Virus record (IMG/VR): IMGVR_UViG_3300013372_003978
Coordinates: 23,688 to 87,687 of that record
Strand: one strand, 5' to 3'
Source: a virus
DNA length: 64,000 bases
Shown: positions 1 through 9,079 of the stretch, one piece after another
Numbering within the stretch: position 1 is the first letter of the stretch
How the letters are laid out: each line of letters starts with the position of its first letter
Notes under the pieces: generated by a model
Databases searched by the model: none
What the model was told of the DNA's origin: nothing
The model's input: the letters and a program-made list of their open reading frames with translations, nothing else
Position numbers and translations under genes: made by a program

Positions 1-3000
1 TCAGTATTTTCTAATAATTCAATTTCTTCATAAGTATTTGTAATTGTTTCTCCACTCATAAAGTTTAATTCTGTTAGATATTCCAAATATAATTCATATC
101 TATTATCTATGTTATTTATGTTAGTTAATTGATAGTATTTATCCCTTTCGATTGCTTCAAGTTTATATTTGAAAATATCGTCATAACTGCATAACATTTC
201 ACCCCATTTTCTGGAAAGTAAATAAACACCACCATCATTATCAACATCAACATCGGCAATTACAAATACATCTATAGGTAATGTTGATTTAGTTACAATA
301 TCTCTTAAGTCTTGAAGTTCTAAATGTTTAAATATATCATCTAATACCTCTTTTTCATGTTTAATACCTTCTATCTTGGCAATACGCATACGTTCAACAT
401 AATCAATTTGAAGAACATCCCATTCTTCTTGTGTCATATTATTAGGTAATTTATTAACTTTAATCCAGAATTTAATTTCCTTATCTTCCATACGCATTAA
501 GTCTTCATAAGAATCTTGGTCACCTGGTTTATTTGAAATACCTGAAACTAATTCACATTCAGCTATGGTAAATACTGTTCTATCTTTAAGTTTTTCAGTT
601 ATTTTTTTAGTTGTTTTATCTTTTACCTTAACAATATCTAATATTACACTATTACGAACATCTAAATTAAAACAAACCAATAATGGTTTTATTTTTTTAT
701 TGAAAGCATCTAAATAACGAGCAACATTATATTCATCTGTATATAGTTCAGAGTTGATTTGCTCAATCCTTTCACCAGTACTAGTAAAAGCATCCATATT
801 AATATTATCTTCGCTCTCCATCGCTGTTATGGCTTTTTTAAGCATTTCTAATTCTTTAATCATTTCAAAATCATGCTCAATAACTTTTGGGTCAATTAAT
901 TTACAATTTAATTGAACTTCTCTTTTAACTGTTGGTATTGGAGAATCTGGATTATCAATAACCCATTTCTCAGTTTGTTTTTTAGTCATTTTATTCAAAT
1001 GAACAGTTTTCAAATCACCATGAGATTTAGATGTACCAGTGTTGATATAAAATAAAGTATCACCTAATGTCACGTCTAATCCAGCTTGCATTGCTAATTC
1101 CATGTGTGCTTGTTTAGGCATAGGATTACCAGCTTTATTTTTCATTGTAGCTTTCTTTTTATAATCAGCTATGTTTGATTTAATTTTAGCTTTAGATGCT
1201 ATCTTAACCAATGGAATTTGATAGTTATAAATCTTATCTACATACTCATAATAATAATTGATAAATGAATGACCATCACCATCCAACAACATACGAATCC
1301 CTTTACCTAAAAATTCTTCAATATAAACTGACATTTTTTTAGATTTAACAGAGTTACCAACTAACTTAATCTTACCACCAATATCATTAGCATAATTTTT
1401 TCTAGCAAAGTTAATCGTTGAACTACAAACATCATCTAAATCCAATCCCATACGACCTTCCATATAAATTTCATTAAATTCAGCCAAAGCAGCATCAATA
1501 CCTATTAACTCTTTACCAGCATCATCAATTGTTTTCCAATGACTACCTTTAGCTACATATTTAATTTCATTAATATTAGCTGGTGCTGCAAAGTTAAAAC
1601 CATCAGTGTCACCTACAAGAGCACGAAATCCGTGAGTTTCTGTAAAGTGTTTTACCATTAAACGTAAGTATTGACGACCACGACATGTAGTTTCTTCAGC
1701 AGAGTCAGTATCACCCCAATTAAAGATGTAAGGAGCACCATATGAACCAAACCATGAGTTAGCAAGAATCTTAAGTGGTAATTGTTTCTTATCATATAAA
1801 TTAGATAAAGCTTTATGGTCATGAACTAATTTTTTATATTCTTCTTTTTGTTCTGAAGTTAAATCTTTACCTTCTTTTAATAATGCATCATATTTCTTAG
1901 CTGTTTTCTTTTCAGTACCAGTTAAGAATTTAAATTTATCACGTGTATCTACCACATAAGTAAGGATACCTTCCATTACACCACTAATATCCAAGTCAGG
2001 AAAAATTTTATGTGTAATCTGAGTTTTAGGGTATAATGCAGCATAATCTAATTTATATACATCTCTAGCATAACCTAATTCTAATAGACGAGAAAGTCCA
2101 CCAGTAAAGTCTCTTTTAGTTTGTGTTTCTGGAATTGCTAATCCATTCTCATAAGACCATGCAGCCATAATAAGTTTCCACTGACCAGCGGTACCCATTG
2201 TTGATGAACGTTGAAATGATGTTGGAAGCATTTTTGCAATAAGGAAACTGGCTTGGTTAAAAATATTATCAATTTGTTCAGTTTCCCACAAGTCATCACA
2301 TAAATAACGTTGTACGATATAATCACCTTTTTTAATAACATAACCTTCTTTTAAAGGAGTCTTATCAGTAATCATATACCAATCACCATTGGAATCATTA
2401 AATGCATATTGATTATCTTTATCTTTCCATGTAGTATTAATTTTATCACCAGGAACATAAACACGATTAGGTTTAGCTATATCTGAATATTGTGTAATGT
2501 ACTTCAAACCCCAAGATTTAATCTCTGAGTTAATTGCCATTGCTCTACGAACAGCATGTGAAATATCCATAATATTATAACCATACATATTTGTTTGTAA
2601 GTAATGTTCTGTTTCACCACCAAACTTAACTGTAGCTGGTTTACGTTTTATTTTAGAAATTCTATTCAATGTGACAGCTAAATCTGTTATTGGAATAGAT
2701 AAACGCTCTGCACGCTCAAATAAGAATGGCCAGTCAAAGTTTTCTGAATTATAACCAGTAATAATATCTGGTTGGATAAAATCAATTATTTTGAAGAATT
2801 TAGTGATTGTTGCTCTTTCTTCATTTCTTTTCTCTTGAAGAGTTTCACCTTTTACTTCTAATACGTGTTCCATTTTTCTGTTATCTCTAACACCAATTTG
2901 GAATATACTATCTTTACTAGCAAAAAGGCCAGTAGTTTCCAAGTCAAATTGAAATCTATGCACATCATCATAATCGTCCATACCTTTAAACAAACGCTTA

Positions 3001-3455
3001 CCACTTTGGATAAGAAATTGTTCATCAGCTCTAAACATTACGAAATTTTTAGAAAAATCTTTATGAAATACATCAACACCACCATTTTTAAAAAAGTTAA
3101 TTAAATCATTATATGATTTGTTGCAGGTTGCCATGTATTTGTATCCACGTTCAAGTCTTTCGGGAGAAAAGCCTTCAGAATTACTAGTTCTTAATTCACT
3201 GATTTTAACACCATAACTACGACCAGCTTCTATTCTTTTTACACGATTACCACCATAAAGAATACTAGTAATATCGTGTTTAAACCATAAGAAAGGTTTA
3301 AAAGGGTGTGGTTCTAATCTTTTACCAGTTACTGGGTCATTGATTACTAGTGTGACAGTAGGTTCACTATATCCAGCTTCAATGGCTACAATATATTCTT
3401 GTGGGTCAGAACCTTGCAAGAAATTCTCAATTACTTCATTACTTATTTTGCTCAT
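1..3455 (-). CDS. Family B DNA polymerase (T4 gp43-like), C-terminus cut by window edge
   Basis: Replicative DNA polymerase with proofreading exonuclease. I translated the minus strand from the ATG at 3455 and it stays open to base 1, so at least 1151 residues are present and the C-terminus is missing. Exonuclease motif I (FDLET, about residue 170) and an ExoII-like NSENFD motif come first. Polymerase motif A is DYAALYP (about 466), motif B is NSWFGSYG (about 562) and motif C is GDTDGF (about 614). Motif C has Gly where most relatives have Ser (DTDS). A host-type promoter lies directly upstream, separating it from the tail genes that precede it on the same strand. It would be an early or middle gene. 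The family call is firm; the T4-type label rests on overall context. Confidence 0.95.
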   Translation of the reverse strand, partial: MSKISNEVIENFLQGSDPQEYIVAIEAGYSEPTVTLVINDPVTGKRLEPHPFKPFLWFKHDITSILYGGNRVKRIEAGRSYGVKISELRTSNSEGFSPERLERGYKYMATCNKSYNDLINFFKNGGVDVFHKDFSKNFVMFRADEQFLIQSGKRLFKGMDDYDDVHRFQFDLETTGLFASKDSIFQIGVRDNRKMEHVLEVKGETLQEKRNEERATITKFFKIIDFIQPDIITGYNSENFDWPFLFERAERLSIPITDLAVTLNRISKIKRKPATVKFGGETEHYLQTNMYGYNIMDISHAVRRAMAINSEIKSWGLKYITQYSDIAKPNRVYVPGDKINTTWKDKDNQYAFNDSNGDWYMITDKTPLKEGYVIKKGDYIVQRYLCDDLWETEQIDNIFNQASFLIAKMLPTSFQRSSTMGTAGQWKLIMAAWSYENGLAIPETQTKRDFTGGLSRLLELGYARDVYKLDYAALYPKTQITHKIFPDLDISGVMEGILTYVVDTRDKFKFLTGTEKKTAKKYDALLKEGKDLTSEQKEEYKKLVHDHKALSNLYDKKQLPLKILANSWFGSYGAPYIFNWGDTDSAEETTCRGRQYLRLMVKHFTETHGFRALVGDTDGFNFAAPANINEIKYVAKGSHWKTIDDAGKELIGIDAALAEFNEIYMEGRMGLDLDDVCSSTINFARKNYANDIGGKIKLVGNSVKSKKMSVYIEEFLGKGIRMLLDGDGHSFINYYYEYVDKIYNYQIPLVKIASKAKIKSNIADYKKKATMKNKAGNPMPKQAHMELAMQAGLDVTLGDTLFYINTGTSKSHGDLKTVHLNKMTKKQTEKWVIDNPDSPIPTVKREVQLNCKLIDPKVIEHDFEMIKELEMLKKAITAMESEDNINMDAFTSTGERIEQINSELYTDEYNVARYLDAFNKKIKPLLVCFNLDVRNSVILDIVKVKDKTTKKITEKLKDRTVFTIAECELVSGISNKPGDQDSYEDLMRMEDKEIKFWIKVNKLPNNMTQEEWDVLQIDYVERMRIAKIEGIKHEKEVLDDIFKHLELQDLRDIVTKSTLPIDVFVIADVDVDNDGGVYLLSRKWGEMLCSYDDIFKYKLEAIERDKYYQLTNINNIDNRYELYLEYLTELNFMSGETITNTYEEIELLENT

Positions 3456-3470
3456 GTTATAAATTTTTTA

Positions 3471-3502
3471 CAAATCTACAAAACAAAATTTAATTAAACA
3501 AA
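3471..3502 (-). promoter_or_regulatory. Host-type (Bacteroidota) promoter of DNA polymerase
   Basis: On the minus strand the -7 element TAGATTTG (plus 3471-3478) fits TAnnTTTG. A TTTG -33 element (plus 3499-3502) sits exactly 20 nt upstream. The polymerase ATG is 15 nt downstream of the -7 element. This is the consensus of the Bacteroidota primary sigma factor, so the host RNA polymerase should read this gene early. Confidence 0.75.
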
Positions 3503-3524
3503 TGATTTAGGGTAATTATTTTTT

Positions 3525-3572
3525 AACTTGGTGATGCACAAAGTTACCGATTTATTTTGAGTTCACCAAGTT
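3525..3572. repeat. 10-bp inverted repeat between tail operon and DNA polymerase
   Basis: AACTTGGTGA (3525-3534) is perfectly repeated in inverted orientation as TCACCAAGTT (3563-3572) with a 28-nt loop. It lies just after the stop of the last tail gene on the minus strand. No U-tract follows it in that direction, so it is a weak terminator candidate. It could instead be an operator or an RNA 3' end structure. Confidence 0.5.
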
Positions 3573-3579
3573 TTTGTGG

Positions 3580-3954
3580 TTATTTTTTTATTCCGCTATC
3601 TAAAACGTTAACATATAAGTCTTCTCTGATAGGTACAATAAGGGTTCCACTACCGTCATTAAAAGTAATTTCAAATTTAGCGACATATCTACCAGCAACG
3701 CTAGTTTGTTTTTGAGTAAATTGATATGTTAAATAATATTCATCACCAACACAATCACTTGCAGGTAATACTTGTTGATATTGTGCTGTTGCTTTACCTA
3801 TTTTAATAACACCTGTTACAATATCGGTCATGGTAAATGTTAAAGTTGAATCTTCTACTTTGTCATAAAAGCGTTGAAAATCATTTCTTCCATCTTTAAT
3901 AAGCTCCAATTTCAAAATTGGAAGTGTTGAGTTTTTTACTATGTGAAATTCCAT
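3580..3954 (-). CDS. Small tail/baseplate protein, BppU-N-like
   Basis: 124 residues, predicted mostly beta. The pattern of a beta-rich body with a central TLTFTMTDIVTGV stretch resembles the N-terminal domain of upper baseplate or fibre-attachment proteins in other phages, in which a short Ig-like fold anchors receptor-binding subunits. It is the last gene of the minus-strand tail locus, 11 nt after the large repeat fibre gene. The family resemblance is weak and is an inference; a tail role is supported mainly by position. Confidence 0.5.
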   Translation of the reverse strand: MEFHIVKNSTLPILKLELIKDGRNDFQRFYDKVEDSTLTFTMTDIVTGVIKIGKATAQYQQVLPASDCVGDEYYLTYQFTQKQTSVAGRYVAKFEITFNDGSGTLIVPIREDLYVNVLDSGIKK

Positions 3955-3965
3955 ATATTAATTTA

Positions 3966-6950
3966 TTAACCTAATGTAATTGTTTTTGTAATCCCATTAA
4001 TTCTTATTTTTAATCCAGTATCTGTATTTGATTCTAACCAAATATCACCATCATTTGGTGCACTTGGTGCTGGACCAACCTCAAGTTTCATAATAGCACT
4101 TGCAGTTGTTGATGCAGCAATATGTAAATTTGCTGTTGGATTAACTACATTTATACCAATTCTACCATTTGTTTGTGCTGACATAATTGGATTACCTAAT
4201 ATTGTTCCATATGTATTTTTTCCAAATAAAACACCGCCAATATTTAGACTATTTGTTGTTCCAGATGGTAATGTTATATTTGTACCAATAATAATATTAT
4301 TTGAACCTAAATTATTAGTACCAAATGTTTTACCAGCACAATAACCAAAGAAATTTGAATAAGATGCATTTGATGCTAGATAACCAGCATTAGTACCAAT
4401 AAAATTTGAATCATTTGCGTATGTTGCATAAGGACCAGCACCCTGACCCATAAAATTTGAACGACTAGCACCTGGTGCACTTTGACCAGCATATGAACCT
4501 ATGAAATTTGAATTTGTTGCACCTGTTGCACTATAACCAGCCCAATAACCAAAGAAATTTGAACGAATAGCATTTATCGCACCATTACCAGCATTACCAC
4601 CAAAGAAATTTGAATTATCAGCATTAGTTGCACCATAACCAGCACTACCACCAACAAAAAATGAACTATTAGCATAAGTTGCATTTTGACCAGCCAGAGA
4701 ACCTAAGAAATTTGAATAACTAGCGTTTGTTGCACTTTCACCAGCTTGATAACCAACAAAAAATGAACCTCTGGCATTTGTCGCATTTCTACCAGCCCAC
4801 ATACCAATGAAATTTGCCTCATAAGCGGCACTTGCATATTGACCAGTTTCGTAACCAATGAAATTTGCACGATAAGCATTAGTTGCACCATAACCAGCAT
4901 TATAACCCAAGAAATTTGATTGACCAGCAGATGTTGCACCATAACCAGCATTCCAACCTAAGAAATTTGATTGACCAGCACTTGATGCACCATAACCAGC
5001 TTGATATCCAAAGAAATTTGAATTAGAAGAGAATTTTGCACCATAACCAGCATTCCAACCAAAGAAATTTGAATAACTAGCAATTGTTGCACCAGAACCA
5101 GCTTGAACACCAAAGAAATTTGAATTACTTGCACCTGTTGCTAAATAACCAGTTCCAGATAATCCAGTTGAAAATAGACTACTAGTATTTACAATTGTTA
5201 TTGGTGATGTTGAACCGTTACTTCCAGTAGATGCTGATATAGTAACTACATTACCACTTGCATCAACACCAATAGGTTGACCTGCACTTGTTGTAGCTGA
5301 ACTAGTAAGTCTTTCTAACCTTAATCCTGATGTATCTGGTGCTTCACTATATATATGAAGTGTATTTGTTGGATTAACAACATTAATACCAATCTTACCT
5401 GTTGTCTGTGCTACGATGCTTGGGTCACCTCCTGTCGTACCATAAGTACCCGTTCCAAATAAAACACCACCTAAATTAATTGAATTTGTTGTACCTGAAG
5501 GTAAACTAATATTTGTTCCAATAATTATATTATTTGAACCTAGGCTACCTAATATTTCGCCATCACCAACACTATAACCAATAAGTGTTGAATAACTAGC
5601 ACCTGTTGCTAGATAACCAACATTATAACCCATAAAATTTGAATATGGTGCATTTGATGCACCATTACCAGCACCAACACCAAAGAAATTTGAAAAACTT
5701 GCATTTTTTGCATTATAACCAGCACTATAACCAAAAAAGTTAGAAAAACCAGCACCTGATGCTTGAAAACCAGCAGAATCACCAAAGAAATTTGAACGAT
5801 AAGCGTTTCTTGCACTTTGACCAGCTCTATTACCCATAAAATTTGATTGATTTGCATTATATGCACCATTACCAGCACCCCAACCTAAAAAATTTGAATA
5901 ACTAGCACCTGTTGCGGCATCACCAGCATAATATCCAATAAAATTTGAATATGGTGCATTAGTTGCTTGATAACCAGCCCTAGCACCAATGAAATTTGAA
6001 TTACTAGCACCTGATGCTTCATAACCAGCATTCAATCCTAAGAAATTTGAATAATAAGCGTTTGTTGCACTACCACCAGCACCACCACCTAGGAAATTTG
6101 ATTGATTAGCACCTGATGCTTGGTAACCAGCACCTTGACCAATGAAATTTGATTGATATGCATTTGTTGCTTGAGAACCAGCTTCTCCACCAAAGAAATT
6201 TGAATAAAAAGCACCTGTTGCGAGCAAACCAGCTCCATTACCTAAGAAATTTGATTGAGAAGCACCTATTGCACCATTACCAGCATTCAATCCTAAGAAA
6301 TTTGAATTATTAGCACCACTTGCTTGATAACCAGCATTTTGACCAAAGAAATTTGATTGATATGCATTAGTTGCACCATAACCAGCTTGCTCACCAAAGA
6401 AATTTGAATTATAACTATTTGTTGCGTTTCTACCAGCACTAGGGCCAAAGAAATTTGAACCACTGGCATTTAGAGCATTTTCACCAGCTTGTGTGCTAAA
6501 GAAATTTGATTGGCTAGCGTTTGTTGCACCATTACCAGCTGTATTACCAAAGAAGTTTGAATTAGTAGCACTTGATGCTTGCCTACCAGCTTGATTACCT
6601 AAGAAATTTGAACCACTGGCATTAGGTGCATTATAACCAGCTTGAAGACCAACAACAAACATATCATTAGATAAAGCCTCAGCACCATCACCAATTGCTA
6701 TAGAACTAGTCCCTGATGCGATAGGTAATATTGTAGGTGGTGTGTCATTTTCAGCATACCATGCAGGGCCATCATAAAAACCAGTTACATTAAACGTAGC
6801 CCCTGTATTGTTTGTAAAAGTAGTTGTACCAGCAGTATATGTAGCACCAGTAACAAAAGTATTTTCATAATACCTTTGTGATATTTTTAAATTACTATCT
6901 AATGATGGATACCCACCAGCTTTATCTTTATTTAACTTACTTTCAAACAT
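3966..6950 (-). CDS. Giant repeat tail fibre/adhesin with two blocks of 17-residue repeats
   Basis: 994 residues. After an N-terminal region of about 113 residues come about 20 tandem copies of a 17-residue unit of the form SNFxGxxAGxxATxAxx. Then follows a connector (GSLGSNNIIIGTN, then GKIGINVVNPTNTLHI). A second block has about 16 copies, followed by a near-identical connector and a short C-terminal domain. The Gly/Ala/Asn pattern is typical of repeat fibres that often precede S74 chaperone domains in Bacteroidota proteins, but no S74 domain is present here. The repeats are shared with the protein encoded at 14614-17364. Role inferred: distal tail fibre or adhesin. The internal connector duplication implies that a whole repeat-connector module was duplicated. 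Confidence 0.8.
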   Translation of the reverse strand: MFESKLNKDKAGGYPSLDSNLKISQRYYENTFVTGATYTAGTTTFTNNTGATFNVTGFYDGPAWYAENDTPPTILPIASGTSSIAIGDGAEALSNDMFVVGLQAGYNAPNASGSNFLGNQAGRQASSATNSNFFGNTAGNGATNASQSNFFSTQAGENALNASGSNFFGPSAGRNATNSYNSNFFGEQAGYGATNAYQSNFFGQNAGYQASGANNSNFLGLNAGNGAIGASQSNFLGNGAGLLATGAFYSNFFGGEAGSQATNAYQSNFIGQGAGYQASGANQSNFLGGGAGGSATNAYYSNFLGLNAGYEASGASNSNFIGARAGYQATNAPYSNFIGYYAGDAATGASYSNFLGWGAGNGAYNANQSNFMGNRAGQSARNAYRSNFFGDSAGFQASGAGFSNFFGYSAGYNAKNASFSNFFGVGAGNGASNAPYSNFMGYNVGYLATGASYSTLIGYSVGDGEILGSLGSNNIIIGTNISLPSGTTNSINLGGVLFGTGTYGTTGGDPSIVAQTTGKIGINVVNPTNTLHIYSEAPDTSGLRLERLTSSATTSAGQPIGVDASGNVVTISASTGSNGSTSPITIVNTSSLFSTGLSGTGYLATGASNSNFFGVQAGSGATIASYSNFFGWNAGYGAKFSSNSNFFGYQAGYGASSAGQSNFLGWNAGYGATSAGQSNFLGYNAGYGATNAYRANFIGYETGQYASAAYEANFIGMWAGRNATNARGSFFVGYQAGESATNASYSNFLGSLAGQNATYANSSFFVGGSAGYGATNADNSNFFGGNAGNGAINAIRSNFFGYWAGYSATGATNSNFIGSYAGQSAPGASRSNFMGQGAGPYATYANDSNFIGTNAGYLASNASYSNFFGYCAGKTFGTNNLGSNNIIIGTNITLPSGTTNSLNIGGVLFGKNTYGTILGNPIMSAQTNGRIGINVVNPTANLHIAASTTASAIMKLEVGPAPSAPNDGDIWLESNTDTGLKIRINGITKTITLG
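4330..5126 (-). repeat. Coding tandem repeat, 51-bp unit, about 16 copies (block 2)
   Basis: Second block of the same 17-residue repeat within the same gene. Some units diverge at the start (ANFIG, SFFVG). The block is followed by the same IIIGTN connector and GINVVNPT sequence as block 1. Confidence 0.9.
5592..6611 (-). repeat. Coding tandem repeat, 51-bp unit, about 20 copies (block 1)
   Basis: Each 51-bp unit encodes SNFxGxxAGxxAxxAxx. Codons for Ser-Asn-Phe are almost invariant (TCA AAT TTC), while the second half of the unit varies. The unit length is kept at exactly 17 codons throughout the block. Confidence 0.9.
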
Positions 6951-6952
6951 AT

Positions 6953-7195
6953 TTATTTATTTTTTAATAAAGCTATTAACTCATTTTCTTCTTCTTTAGA
7001 TATTGGTTTACTTTTTTGTAAGTTAACAATTTCTTTTAATTGTTCTGGGAAAAAAACACCATTTAATGCTTCTTTAGCAGTTTCACATTCTCTGTATGTC
7101 ATTTCAAATGCTTCTTTTATATCATCAACCCAAGTTTCAGTTTCTACTGATTTAAGATATTTGTTGTCTGTTGTTCTTTTTATATATTTTACCAT
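6953..7195 (-). CDS. Small tail-locus protein of unknown function
   Basis: 80 residues, mostly charged and predicted helical, with Lys/Glu-rich ends. It lies between two fibre genes with 2-nt and 17-nt gaps, so it is probably co-transcribed. Small proteins in this position can be fibre assembly chaperones, but no motif supports that here. I do not recognise it. Confidence 0.6.
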   Translation of the reverse strand: MVKYIKRTTDNKYLKSVETETWVDDIKEAFEMTYRECETAKEALNGVFFPEQLKEIVNLQKSKPISKEEENELIALLKNK

Positions 7196-7212
7196 TGTTT
7201 TTTCTTTTAAAT

Positions 7213-8190
7213 TTAATCGTTAAAAACTTCAAATGTTAATGTGTTATTAGGTGCAAATTGATTTTTTATATTGGTTGGCATTGTCAATATTATACCATTT
7301 TCAATGCTTCCATTTACTGAATACGTACCTAAAAAATTAGTACCTATATCACTATTCAATTTTGCAACCAATTCTATCATTGTACTAACTTCAGTATATG
7401 TTTCATTGTAGAATGTCTGAATTAAATCACCACCAACATATAAACTTACTGATGCATTCCCATAAGGAAGACCTGAAACATTTAATCCGTATACTAGTAT
7501 TGGTGTTGTGTCAAAATCTCTTTTGATACTAATTTCAACTGGTGTGTAGTATAGTCCATTATCAGCCAAATCACCACCAGATAACACATCAATAAAAACA
7601 GCACTATCTTTAGTATCAAAACTACTAATACCAGGGATTGGAATTGGAAAATTAAAAGGGTCACCACCACCATCAAAGGGGTATTTAATTTGAGAACTTA
7701 TTTTTGTTCTACTTCTTGGAAATTGATTAATAATAGGTCCTAATGAAGAATTAACACCAATATAATATCCAAACCCACCAAAAGGTGCTTGTTGCCAATA
7801 AATATCAAACCCTAAGTCATTTTCTAGCACATCGACAATCAATTCACCCAAAGAGGATAATTCAGAAGCGTTATCCCAAATTGTAGGTGTTTCCCCTGTT
7901 GCGACAAACACACACCCAGTTTCATTAATAACCCCACTTTGCACGTTAGCAATGTTACTAAAGTCATCACCACTCTGAAATGTTGTTATTGCATAGGTTT
8001 CACCTATAATTAAACCATAATTAAAATAACTCAAACTAGTTCCAGTAATAGAACCTGTTTGTGTTAATAATGCACTATATTTTGCAAAATTATTTGTTGA
8101 TGTACCTGTAACAACCAAACTACCTTGAATTGTTAAATTACCATTTATTGTTTGTCCTGATACGTTGTTTACTATGTATTTTGTTCCCAT
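7213..8190 (-). CDS. Tail fibre-like structural protein
   Basis: 325 residues. The start (NGNLTIQGSLVVTG) is the beta-strand pattern seen at the head of many phage fibre proteins and S74-type fibres. The rest is beta-rich with Gly/Pro segments and no enzymatic motif. It sits between the small gene at 6953 and the oxygenase-like gene. Likely a virion tail component; the exact role is unknown. Confidence 0.6.
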   Translation of the reverse strand: MGTKYIVNNVSGQTINGNLTIQGSLVVTGTSTNNFAKYSALLTQTGSITGTSLSYFNYGLIIGETYAITTFQSGDDFSNIANVQSGVINETGCVFVATGETPTIWDNASELSSLGELIVDVLENDLGFDIYWQQAPFGGFGYYIGVNSSLGPIINQFPRSRTKISSQIKYPFDGGGDPFNFPIPIPGISSFDTKDSAVFIDVLSGGDLADNGLYYTPVEISIKRDFDTTPILVYGLNVSGLPYGNASVSLYVGGDLIQTFYNETYTEVSTMIELVAKLNSDIGTNFLGTYSVNGSIENGIILTMPTNIKNQFAPNNTLTFEVFND

Positions 8191-8192
8191 AT

Positions 8193-8822
8193 TTATTTTT
8201 GAAAATGTCTTTCAATTCTTTTACTTAATCTAACCCTAGGGTCTGTTATTTTTCTATTAACCTCTTCATATGTCAACACAAAACCAAAACTTAAAAAAAT
8301 TCTTCTAGAATTAAATTCGTTGGTCCAATGTTTGTACAATGAAGCTTCAAAACAATATAAATCGGTTTCTTCTATGTTAACCACTTCGTCACCGACATAA
8401 AAATCATAATCCTCAGATAAAATGCTTATATTGCATTTATAATTAACATAACCATCAATCGATGCATCATAATGTGGATTTATCTTTCCACCTTTGTTCA
8501 TATCAACCGCTTGGAGAAAAACATTTTCTTTTGGTATATTTAACTCATTTGAGATTCTATCTATAATTACATGGATAAAATCTGGCAACGGTTCGTTTGA
8601 TACATCAGATATTGACTGAAACTTAGTTATATAATTTGTCAACTCTGTATTTGATATATTGAAAATACATGATTTACCTTTTAGTGTTTTGGATAACTCT
8701 GATAAATGATAATTGCTATCATCACCAGTATGGTTAACAGAATCTATCCATTTAACTATTTGGTTTGCCTCATCTTTTGTGATGAAGTTTTTTTTAATTT
8801 TATATGTTTTCGAATCTACCAT
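8193..8822 (-). CDS. 2-oxoglutarate/Fe(II)-dependent oxygenase-like protein
   Basis: I place the start at the ATG at 8822 (209 residues) rather than 8882, because the longer form would overlap the upstream gene by 83 bases and adds an unconserved-looking N-terminus. The double-stranded beta-helix iron site is visible: H117-x-D119 (PHYDAS) and H165 (KHWTNE), followed by Arg173/174 in a hydrophobic strand, which fits the 2-oxoglutarate salt bridge. Such enzymes hydroxylate proteins, nucleic acids or small molecules. Its place inside the fibre locus suggests a fibre protein as substrate, but that is inference. Confidence 0.7.
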   Translation of the reverse strand: MVDSKTYKIKKNFITKDEANQIVKWIDSVNHTGDDSNYHLSELSKTLKGKSCIFNISNTELTNYITKFQSISDVSNEPLPDFIHVIIDRISNELNIPKENVFLQAVDMNKGGKINPHYDASIDGYVNYKCNISILSEDYDFYVGDEVVNIEETDLYCFEASLYKHWTNEFNSRRIFLSFGFVLTYEEVNRKITDPRVRLSKRIERHFQK

Positions 8823-9069
8823 ATTTCCCAACCTTTTTAAGGTTATGTTTTTCCAAAAATTCTTTTGGACCCATAGCTTCAATAATTGTTAATTCTGCTG
8901 AATCCATAAGTTGTTTTGCTTTTTCATCAGTAACCGACATAACACATAATTTATGTGTTGCTGGCAACTCTCCAGTTGGTGATAAATCTATTTTTAAAAT
9001 ATTATCATTTTTCATTTTTTCTCTTGCTTGAAGAACTTTACCTTCTTCACATAATATACAGATTCTCAT
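8800..9069 (-). CDS. Small protein of unknown function in tail locus
   Basis: 89 residues. It begins MRICILCEEG, with two nearby cysteines, and has a mixed alpha/beta pattern. The stop overlaps the start of the oxygenase-like gene by 23 bases, suggesting translational coupling. The spacing to the upstream beta-helix fibre gene is 10 nt. No family recognised. Confidence 0.6.
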   Translation of the reverse strand: MRICILCEEGKVLQAREKMKNDNILKIDLSPTGELPATHKLCVMSVTDEKAKQLMDSAELTIIEAMGPKEFLEKHNLKKVGKYGRFENI

Positions 9070-9079
9070 ATTTTTGTTA

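Noticed and set aside
4330-6611. A CRISPR-like array because of regular 51-bp spacing
   Set aside because: The repeats are in frame, encode a 17-residue unit, have no spacers, and lie within one long gene.
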